Made by a program: the position numbers and the translations under genes. The notes below the pieces were generated by a model. The model did no database searches, was not told where the DNA came from, and worked only from the letters and a program-made list of their open reading frames with translations. Of a stretch of DNA of 6,466 nt, positions 1 to 6,188 are shown in pieces. Positions within the stretch are counted from its first letter, which is position 1. Every line of letters starts with the position of its first letter. Source of the stretch: Clostridia bacterium (GTDB lineage: Bacteria > Bacillota > Clostridia > TANB77 > CAG-508); assembly GCA_900752095.1 (NCBI GenBank), contig CAADUD010000089.1:1-6466 (forward strand), given 5' to 3'.

Positions 1-2
1 AA

Positions 3-65
3 GGTAATTATGTATATCTTATTATTTCCGAAAATGCAGCAGAGTTAGAAACACTTATTAAATAG
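3..65 (+). CDS. C-terminal end of an upstream protein, possibly DUF4358 (5' end outside window)
   Basis: Only the reading frame starting at base 3 is open. It gives 20 residues ending at TAG, reading GNYVYLIISENAAELETLIK. The hydrophobic beta-strand-like YVYLIIS followed by a short acidic helix resembles, from memory, the C-terminus of DUF4358 proteins, which are small Clostridia lipoproteins often encoded beside MBOAT and DHHW genes. The fit to the next two genes is the main support; 20 residues are too few to assign a family. The 161-base gap and the hairpin at 162-194 suggest this gene ends its own transcript or is separated from the MBOAT gene by partial termination. The frame could also be chance, but it stops close to where the intergenic-looking AT-rich DNA begins. 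Confidence 0.5.
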   Translation, partial: GNYVYLIISENAAELETLIK

Positions 66-161
66 CTATAACAATTTTATAAAAGTAATATTCAATAAAT
101 AACATATAGTTAGTTATTAAATTGGAAAATATACTAAAATAAAAAAATTACTTAGAAGATT

Positions 162-194
162 AGTTGCTTTTTATATTTAGCAACTTTTCTTTTT
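162..194 (+). terminator. Putative Rho-independent terminator or attenuator ahead of the MBOAT gene
   Basis: AGTTGCT (162-168) and AGCAACT (179-185) form a perfect 7-bp stem with three G-C pairs and a 10-base loop. The run TTTCTTTTT (186-194) follows immediately. This is the layout of an intrinsic terminator, though the stem is short and the T-run is broken by one C. It would end the transcript of the upstream partial gene. No convincing promoter lies between it and the MBOAT start at 227, so it may be leaky and allow read-through into the acylation genes. Confidence 0.5.
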
Positions 195-226
195 CTCAAA
201 AGAAAAATAGAATAGGAGAAAGTTAA

Positions 227-1627
227 ATGGTATTTAGTAGTATTGTATTCTTATATATTTTTCTACCACTCATGCTACTTTTATACTTTATTGTGCCAAG
301 CAAATTAAAAAATGCTATTATGATATTAGCAAGCTTGGTATTTTTTGCATGGGGCGAAATCCGTTATATTTTTATTATGCTAGTGCTAGCTGTTATGGAT
401 TTTATATGTGGCAAGCAAATTACCAAATATCAAAATAATAAAAAGAAAAAGATAATTTTCTTAATGATTAATGTGGTAGTGAATTTAGGCATTTTATTTT
501 TCTTTAAATATGCAGATTTTATTATTACCAACATTAATAATTTAACAGGACTTTCTATTCCATTACTTAATATTCCGCTTCCTATTGGAGTATCATTTAA
601 TACATTCCAATCTTTATCCTATATTATAGATGTTTATAGGGGAACCGTAAAATGTGAAAAGAGCTTTTATAATTATCTAACTTATACTACCTTATTTCCA
701 CAAATTATTGCAGGACCAATTGTACGTTATGAAACAGTAGACGAAGAGTTAGAAACCAAAAATATTAGTATGGACAATTTTTCTGCAGGAATGAAACGTT
801 TTATAATTGGGCTTGGCAAAAAAGTTCTTATTGCCAATAGTGTAGGAGCTTTATGGAACACAATTGAAACTGGAAACTATTCAGAATTAAGTATGCTATT
901 TGCATGGATGGGTATTATTGCATTTGCCCTTCAAATTTATTTCGATTTTAGTGGTTATTCTGACATGGCAATCGGTTTAGCTCAAATATTTGGTATGAAG
1001 TTTGATGAAAACTTTAATTATCCCTATATTTCAAAAAGCATTACAGAATTTTGGAGAAGATGGCATATTACATTAAGTAGCTGGTTTAGAGATTATGTGT
1101 ATATTCCACTTGGAGGAAATAGAAAAGGTCTTGCCATTCAAATACGTAATATTTTAATTGTATGGTTTTTAACAGGTGCATGGCACGGAGCCTCTTGGAA
1201 CTTTATTTTGTGGGGTGTTTATTTTGGAGTGATTTTAATTTTAGAAAAACTATTCTTATTAAAATTACTAGATAAATTACCAAATATTATAAGGCATATT
1301 TATGCTATTGTGATTATTCTAGTTAGTTGGGCAATTTTTGCTTTTGAAGATTTAGCAAAAGTAGGAGAATATATGAAAGCCATGTTCATCAATTCTAATT
1401 TCTGGAATTATGAAGCACTTTATTATCTACAAAACTATTGGGTACTTATTTTAATTGGTGCAATTTGTTCCATTCCATTATGGAAAAAGATAAAAGAAAA
1501 AATTGATAGTAAAAATAGAAAAGGATTAGAATTGATTACTACTTTAGGTTATGTAGCCATTCTTATTTTATCTACTGCAAGCTTAGTAACCAATTCTTTT
1601 AATCCATTTTTATATTTCCGTTTTTAA
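227..1627 (+). CDS. MBOAT family O-acyltransferase (AlgI-like)
   Basis: This is a 466-residue polytopic membrane protein, the usual length for AlgI/DltB-type MBOAT enzymes. The family moves an acyl group, usually acetyl, from a cytoplasmic donor across the membrane for transfer to a surface polymer. Seen in the sequence: the N-terminus MVFSSIVFLYIFLP typical of the family; about ten or more hydrophobic segments (for example residues 5-24, 45-61, 76-100, 222-240, 322-345, 355-373, 403-418, 436-455); QIYFDFSGYSDMAIG at 236-250; FWRRWHITLSSWFRDYVYIPLGG at 275-297 with the conserved His280; and TGAWHGASWNFILWG at 316-330 with His320, the invariant catalytic histidine. The C-terminus NPFLYFRF is also typical. 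AGGAGA (214-219) sits 7 bases before the ATG and supports the start. The DHHW gene 117 bases downstream is its probable extracytoplasmic partner. The acceptor polymer is unknown; DltB is less likely because no dltA or dltC lies nearby. Confidence 0.95.
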   Translation: MVFSSIVFLYIFLPLMLLLYFIVPSKLKNAIMILASLVFFAWGEIRYIFIMLVLAVMDFICGKQITKYQNNKKKKIIFLMINVVVNLGILFFFKYADFIITNINNLTGLSIPLLNIPLPIGVSFNTFQSLSYIIDVYRGTVKCEKSFYNYLTYTTLFPQIIAGPIVRYETVDEELETKNISMDNFSAGMKRFIIGLGKKVLIANSVGALWNTIETGNYSELSMLFAWMGIIAFALQIYFDFSGYSDMAIGLAQIFGMKFDENFNYPYISKSITEFWRRWHITLSSWFRDYVYIPLGGNRKGLAIQIRNILIVWFLTGAWHGASWNFILWGVYFGVILILEKLFLLKLLDKLPNIIRHIYAIVIILVSWAIFAFEDLAKVGEYMKAMFINSNFWNYEALYYLQNYWVLILIGAICSIPLWKKIKEKIDSKNRKGLELITTLGYVAILILSTASLVTNSFNPFLYFRF

Positions 1628-1672
1628 GATAAATAAAAAATTAGTATATAGTAAAGCTAATATAGATAAACT

Positions 1673-1713
1673 AAGAAAATTTAACCTTATTGTATAGCAA
1701 AAATAATTTTCTT
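1673..1713. repeat. AT-rich inverted repeat in the MBOAT-DHHW gap
   Basis: AAGAAAATT (1673-1681) and AATTTTCTT (1705-1713) are perfect 9-base inverted copies around a 23-base spacer. The stem has only two G-C pairs and no U-run follows, so it is unlikely to terminate transcription. It could be a weak mRNA structure, a protein-binding dyad, or chance in AT-rich DNA. Confidence 0.3.
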
Positions 1714-1744
1714 TGAAATAGAGATATGGAGGAAGAAATAAATC

Positions 1745-2863
1745 ATGAAAAAAAATAGAATATTTTTTCTTGTTTTTATGACAGTATGGCTTGTTCTCAT
1801 TATTCTTAATTTCGTATTGCCTAAAGTAGTATTTTCAGAACAAGAAAATAGATATTTAGCACAAATTCCAAAATTTTATTTTGATAATTTAGTAAGTGGT
1901 AAATATTCAGAAGAGCTAGATACCTATATTAATGACCATTTTGTATTTCGTAATTTTTGGCTAAAACTAAATTCATTTGTGCAATTAGCTATGGGAAAAA
2001 CAGAAAATAATGGTGTATATATAGGAAAAGATGGCTATTTATTTGAAAAATTTGAATACACCGAAAAGGAAAAAGAAAATTTACAAATTGCAAGTAATGC
2101 CATTAATAGTTTTGCTTTAAAAACAGGACTTCCAACCTATTTTCTACTAGCACCAAATTCCATTTATATCAATCAAGATAAATTACCTAACAATGTAGAG
2201 ATGATAGACCAAAGTACTATTATTAAGGAAGCTTATAGAGCTTGTCCTAATGTACAAACCATAGATACAGTTTCTATACTAAAAGAAAATAAAAATAAAG
2301 TACAGCTTTATTTTAAAACAGATCATCATATGACAAGTGAAGGTTCTTACTTATTATACTTAGCATTTTGCAAAACAGCTAATATTATTCCTGTAAAATT
2401 ATCGGAATTTACAAAAGAAACAGTATCAACTGACTTTTTAGGAACTTTTGACTCTAAAGCACAAGTACCATGGCAAGAAAAAGATAAAATAACAGTGTAT
2501 AAAAATACAGTTAACACGAATGTATTAGGAAATTATGATGGACAAACATATAATTCTATATTTAATCCAGAATATTTAAGTAAAAAAGATAAATACTCTT
2601 ACTTTTTAAATGGAAACCATGCCAAAGTAGTAATAAAAACGAAAGTAAATAATGGAAAAAAACTATTAGTTGTAAAAGATTCCTATTCTCATATTATGGC
2701 GCAGTTTTTATGCCAGAATTATGAAGAAATTCACTTTTTGGATCCAAGGTACTATAATTTAGCATTAAGTGATTATTGTAAAGAAAATAAAATTGATGAA
2801 ACTTTATTTTTATATAATGTTTCTAATCTAGCTTCAGATATAGGAATTAGAAATGTGAGATAA
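1745..2863 (+). CDS. DHHW family protein, AlgX/AlgJ-like (SGNH-type) acylation partner
   Basis: The 372-residue product begins with a short basic stretch and one hydrophobic helix (about residues 6-25) without a lipobox, so it is likely anchored in the membrane with the rest outside the cell. NDHFVFRNFW (63-72) and the strand NNGVYIGKDGYLFE (88-101) are typical of the DHHW/AlgX-like group. TDHHMT (192-197) aligns with the Asp-x-His motif of AlgX/AlgJ, making Asp193 and His195 the candidate acid and base. VVKDSYSH (309-316) supplies Ser313 as candidate nucleophile, in the permuted order (Asp-His before Ser) seen in AlgX. By family knowledge these proteins take part in O-acetylation with an MBOAT; the role here is inferred from the gene upstream. 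The usual Trp of DHHW is Met196. GGAGG (1728-1732) lies 12 bases before the ATG, a slightly long spacing. It probably shares a transcript with the MBOAT gene, as no terminator was seen between them. Confidence 0.88.
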   Translation: MKKNRIFFLVFMTVWLVLIILNFVLPKVVFSEQENRYLAQIPKFYFDNLVSGKYSEELDTYINDHFVFRNFWLKLNSFVQLAMGKTENNGVYIGKDGYLFEKFEYTEKEKENLQIASNAINSFALKTGLPTYFLLAPNSIYINQDKLPNNVEMIDQSTIIKEAYRACPNVQTIDTVSILKENKNKVQLYFKTDHHMTSEGSYLLYLAFCKTANIIPVKLSEFTKETVSTDFLGTFDSKAQVPWQEKDKITVYKNTVNTNVLGNYDGQTYNSIFNPEYLSKKDKYSYFLNGNHAKVVIKTKVNNGKKLLVVKDSYSHIMAQFLCQNYEEIHFLDPRYYNLALSDYCKENKIDETLFLYNVSNLASDIGIRNVR

Positions 2864-2898
2864 GTCGTAGTTTATATTTTTTAGTTTAAATGTAACTC

Positions 2899-2928
2899 TT
2901 GTCAATTTGTTTGTTTTTATGGTAAAAT
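2899..2928 (+). promoter_or_regulatory. Sigma-A-type promoter with extended -10, driving the HD-CYTH gene
   Basis: TTGTCA (2899-2904) matches the -35 consensus at 5 of 6 positions and TAAAAT (2923-2928) matches the -10 at 5 of 6, separated by 18 bases. TG at 2920-2921 makes an extended -10 (TGGTAAAAT). Transcription would begin near 2935, leaving a leader of about 28 bases before the ATG at 2963. This is the best promoter in the window and separates the acylation genes from the next unit. Confidence 0.75.
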
Positions 2929-2952
2929 AGAACCAAAATTAAGTTAGCAAAT

Positions 2953-2956
2953 GGAG
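2953..2956 (+). promoter_or_regulatory. Shine-Dalgarno GGAG that selects the 2963 start of the HD-CYTH gene
   Basis: GGAG lies 6 bases before the ATG at 2963, an ideal spacing, and overlaps the in-frame ATG at 2951. The 2951 ATG has no purine-rich Shine-Dalgarno before it (the preceding bases are AAGTTAGCAA) and would have a leader of only about 16 bases from the predicted promoter. The downstream ATG is therefore preferred. Confidence 0.75.
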
Positions 2957-2962
2957 AAAAAT

Positions 2963-5161
2963 ATGTTACATCAAGATGTTATTTATGGAAACATAGAATT
3001 AAATGGAATTTATGAGAAAATTGTAAATAGCCAAGAATTTTTGAGACTAAAAGATATTACACAAACGGCTATGTCTACTTTAACTTATCCGCAATTAGCA
3101 AAAGAAACTCGCTTTGAACATAGTATAGGAGTTTACTATTTAATGTGTAGAACATTAAATAATCTAGAAAAAAAATTAAGTGCACAAGGACTATATTTTG
3201 CAAGAGAGGAAAAAGATATTGCAAAACTAGCAGCTTTACTTCATGATATTGGTCATGGAGTTCATTCTCATTTATTAGAAAAAATTACAGGAAGTTCTCA
3301 TGAACAAAGAAGTATAGATATTGTTAGAGATGAAAAAACACAAATACATCAAATAATTGTGGAACAATATGGGGAAGATTTTATTGATAAATTAGTTGAA
3401 TTTATGGATTGCATCTATGGAAAGGGAGAATTATCAGAAACCATTCAAATTCAAAAAGATCATACCATTTCTTTAAAAGGAGTATTAGCAAGTTTAATCT
3501 CTCATAATATAGATTTAGATAGATTAGATTATTTAATAAGAGAATCTACTTATACCAAATTAGGTACCTTAACTAATTATCAACAATTAATCAATAGCTT
3601 TGAAATTATTCTAGCAGGTAGCCAAATGATTCTGGCAATTCCAGAAGAAGCGATGTACCTTTTAGAAGCAAATATTTTCGAAAGAACAAGAAATTATAGT
3701 AAAATTTATTTTAATGACATGGATTTTTTAGGAAACCATGCTTTTGAACTATTGTTAAAAGAGCTAAGAAAACATCCAGAAGAAGTGCCAGATAGTATAC
3801 CAGAACCAATAAAAAAACTATTAACAAAAGAGAAAGTTCACTTTTCTAATGAAGAATACAGGCAACTAACGAATGTACCATTAGAAGAGGCTATAGCACT
3901 AATTGCTAGAACAACGGAAAACGAAAAAATAAGATATTTGTGTCATTACCAAAAAAATGCACAAGAGGATTATCAAATTTTATATAATGGAAGAGATGAA
4001 CAATATGTTAGAAAATTGTTGAAAAAGGTAATACTGAATTTTCCAGAGGATTCTAACTGTATTTTCGCAGAAACAAGAACCATTAAGCCCTACAAAAAGA
4101 CAAAGTTTGGTAGTACCAATATTATTACCAAAAATGGAATTAAAAATTTTGAAGATTTGCCACATGCTATTAGTCTGCAACCACTTCAAAGAACTGTTAT
4201 GGCTATGAATCCTCAAGTCTTGCGATTGGAGTTAGGTATGTCAGAGTTGGAATTTCATCAAAAATATGCAGATATTATACAGGAAATTATGAGTGGAGAA
4301 ACGAAGCCAAGACAAGAATTTGAATTAAGATATGTTTTAGCTGATAAAAAGGTTTCCTATTCCGATATTTTAGAATTAATAGAAGGACAATATGAAATAA
4401 AAGACTGTTCCCAATATTATTCTAATGATATTTATTATGATGATATTCATAGTTTTGAACTTTTAGAAAAAGGAAATACTTTAAGAATTCGTGATGGTGC
4501 AACTTATCATAAAGGAATAAGAACATATAGTTATAAAGATAAAAGAATTACTTATAAAACCTATGTAGAACACGGGGAACAAACCTATACTACAAGAGAA
4601 AGAAGAGAAGAAGTTGGAGAAACGACTAACTTAAGTGATTACTCAGAATTTATCCATAGTATAGGCTTAAAATTAGAAGATTTGCAACCTATACTAGAAG
4701 TAAATAATATGAGAAGATTAATTACCATTTTAGTAAATGGAAGTCCAATTGATATTTCGTTTAATATGGCAACTTATCAAAACTATATTTATGATATGGT
4801 AGGAACTATGCCTACCATAGAAATAAGACCAAGAGAAAATGAGATTTTAGGAAGATTAGAATTATTAGAAATAAAACAAAAATTAGAAGAAGTTTTTCCA
4901 ATGTTAAGAAATTTAGTATCTAATGCTAATATTTATGAAATTGGTGTGGCAGATTCTTACGAAAAATATCGAAAAGGCTATATTGTTAATGGAGATGCAC
5001 AAGAATATGAACAAGAAAATCCACAATCTGTTCAAAAATTAAGAAAAATTGTAGAAAACTTAAAACAAAAAAGGGGAATTACACAAGTAACAAAAATTTT
5101 GCCTATAGAAGAATTTATAGAAGAATCTCGATTTCTTTCAGAAGATTATGAAATAGAGTAA
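2963..5161 (+). CDS. SAMHD1/YwfO-like HD phosphohydrolase fused to a C-terminal CYTH domain
   Basis: From the preferred ATG the product is 732 residues (736 from the in-frame ATG at 2951); it has no signal peptide or membrane helix, so it is cytoplasmic. Residues 1 to about 265 form a SAMHD1/YwfO-type HD domain. Its residues match the human SAMHD1 active site: RFEH at 50-53 (metal His53), HDIGHGVHSH at 94-103 (His94, Asp95, His98, His103), SSHEQ at 111-115 (His113, the catalytic-His equivalent), and NIDLDRLDYL at 182-191 (metal Asp186, Tyr190). The family hydrolyses dNTPs to deoxynucleoside plus tripolyphosphate, or other phosphoesters. Residues about 270-445 are not assigned. Residues about 450-650 look like a CYTH/triphosphate tunnel domain: EFELR at 452-456 (ExExR instead of ExExK), LRIR at 507-510, TYK with Lys532, RERREE at 545-550, RR at 584-585, Asp597 and EIR at 620-622. 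A charged tail follows. The HD assignment is firm, CYTH is probable, and the substrates are unknown. Confidence 0.9.
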   Translation: MLHQDVIYGNIELNGIYEKIVNSQEFLRLKDITQTAMSTLTYPQLAKETRFEHSIGVYYLMCRTLNNLEKKLSAQGLYFAREEKDIAKLAALLHDIGHGVHSHLLEKITGSSHEQRSIDIVRDEKTQIHQIIVEQYGEDFIDKLVEFMDCIYGKGELSETIQIQKDHTISLKGVLASLISHNIDLDRLDYLIRESTYTKLGTLTNYQQLINSFEIILAGSQMILAIPEEAMYLLEANIFERTRNYSKIYFNDMDFLGNHAFELLLKELRKHPEEVPDSIPEPIKKLLTKEKVHFSNEEYRQLTNVPLEEAIALIARTTENEKIRYLCHYQKNAQEDYQILYNGRDEQYVRKLLKKVILNFPEDSNCIFAETRTIKPYKKTKFGSTNIITKNGIKNFEDLPHAISLQPLQRTVMAMNPQVLRLELGMSELEFHQKYADIIQEIMSGETKPRQEFELRYVLADKKVSYSDILELIEGQYEIKDCSQYYSNDIYYDDIHSFELLEKGNTLRIRDGATYHKGIRTYSYKDKRITYKTYVEHGEQTYTTRERREEVGETTNLSDYSEFIHSIGLKLEDLQPILEVNNMRRLITILVNGSPIDISFNMATYQNYIYDMVGTMPTIEIRPRENEILGRLELLEIKQKLEEVFPMLRNLVSNANIYEIGVADSYEKYRKGYIVNGDAQEYEQENPQSVQKLRKIVENLKQKRGITQVTKILPIEEFIEESRFLSEDYEIE

Positions 5162-5246
5162 AGAAATAAAATAAAAAAATAAGAAATATTTGAAAGAAAA
5201 TGGTTTGACTGCTTTTCAATAGGAAAGAGAAAGGAATGAATTTTTT

Positions 5247-6092
5247 ATGAGTGTAGGTTTAGTACTGGAAGGTGGAGCAATGAGAGGAATGTATACAGCA
5301 GGGGTATTAGATATGTTTTTAGAACAGCAAATAAAGGTAGATGGTATTATTGGAGTTTCTGCAGGAGTTTTATTTGGGGTAAATTATGTGTCTAATCAAA
5401 AGGGAAGAACGATACGTTATAATAAAAAATATGCTAAAGATCAAAGATATATGGGAATGAAATCTTTTTTATTAACAGGTAATATTATTAACAAAGATTT
5501 TGCTTATTATGAACTTCCAAATAAATTAGATATATTTGATGAACAAACTTTTGAACAAAAGTACATAGATTTTTGGGCTACTGTTACTAATGTAGAAACG
5601 GGTAAGGCAGAATATATAAAATTAGAAAAACCAGTTGAACAAATAGAACTATTAAGAGCTACTTCTGCTATGCCATTAGTATCTAAAATGGTAGATTGGA
5701 ACCATCAAAAATATTTAGATGGAGGGATTTCAGATAGTATACCAATAGAAAAATGTAAACAATTAGGGTATGACAAAATAATTGTGGTGTTAACACGAAC
5801 AAAAGATTATAGAAAAGCAAAACAAAATATGAGTTTAGCTAAAATAAAATATAAAGAATACCCTAATTTAATAAAAGCAATGGAAACAAGATGCCAAAAC
5901 TATAATCAAACATTAGAAAAGATAGCACAAATGGAAGACAATAAAGAAATTTTTGTAATAAGACCATCGAAAGATTTAAAATTGAAAAGAATAGAAAAAG
6001 ATACTGAAAAATTACAAGAAATGTATGATTTAGGAATAAGTGATACGAAAACATGTTTAGAAAAGCTAAAACAATACATAGCAATGAAATAA
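5247..6092 (+). CDS. Patatin-like phospholipase, YjjU-type (COG4667-like)
   Basis: The 281-residue cytoplasmic protein has a complete patatin catalytic set: oxyanion loop EGGAMRG (8-14), nucleophile elbow GVSAG (36-40) with Ser38, the conserved ATSAMP stretch (138-143), and YLDGGISDSIP (156-166) with Asp158 of the Ser-Asp dyad. The length and the C-terminal region (about 230-281, beginning IFVIRPSKDL) resemble the E. coli YjjU group with its DUF6363 tail. The family hydrolyses acyl esters of lipids; the substrate is not known here. AAGGA (5231-5235) is 11 bases before the ATG, a modest Shine-Dalgarno. The gap from the HD-CYTH gene is 85 bases with no terminator or good promoter seen, so co-transcription is likely. 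A four-codon ORF (5236-5250) ends on the start codon and could couple translation, though it may be chance. Confidence 0.93.
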   Translation: MSVGLVLEGGAMRGMYTAGVLDMFLEQQIKVDGIIGVSAGVLFGVNYVSNQKGRTIRYNKKYAKDQRYMGMKSFLLTGNIINKDFAYYELPNKLDIFDEQTFEQKYIDFWATVTNVETGKAEYIKLEKPVEQIELLRATSAMPLVSKMVDWNHQKYLDGGISDSIPIEKCKQLGYDKIIVVLTRTKDYRKAKQNMSLAKIKYKEYPNLIKAMETRCQNYNQTLEKIAQMEDNKEIFVIRPSKDLKLKRIEKDTEKLQEMYDLGISDTKTCLEKLKQYIAMK

Positions 6093-6188
6093 TTAAAATA
6101 GAATTATACTATCAAAATTTAAAATCTAACAGAAAATTATGCTATGAAAAGAATACAAAATTTATCGTGAAATATAGGAGACTTTTTT

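Noticed and set aside
107..135. Possible promoter for the MBOAT gene with -10 TATACT (130-135)
   Set aside because: No -35 better than 3 of 6 matches is found at 16-18 bases, and the terminator-like hairpin would lie just downstream.
2864..2898. Search for a terminator after the DHHW gene
   Set aside because: The region has a T-run (about 2876-2882) but no G-C-containing stem before it, so no terminator is called.
3980..4216. 78-codon open frame on the minus strand
   Set aside because: It lies wholly inside the HD-CYTH gene, has no recognisable motif, and is of a length expected by chance in the antisense of a real gene.
5190..5219. Weak inverted repeat TTGAAA / TTTCAA between the HD-CYTH and patatin genes
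   Set aside because: A 6-bp AT-rich stem with an 18-base loop and no T-run afterwards is neither a terminator nor a clear regulatory structure.
5863..6084. 73-codon hydrophobic open frame on the minus strand
   Set aside because: It is antisense to the lysine- and glutamate-rich C-terminus of the patatin gene; AAA/GAA codons read backwards give Phe/Leu-rich strings that mimic membrane segments.
6084..6110. Possible promoter before the ABC gene: ATGAAA and TATACT (6105-6110)
   Set aside because: The spacer is only 15 bases and the -35 match is 4 of 6; such matches are frequent in AT-rich DNA.
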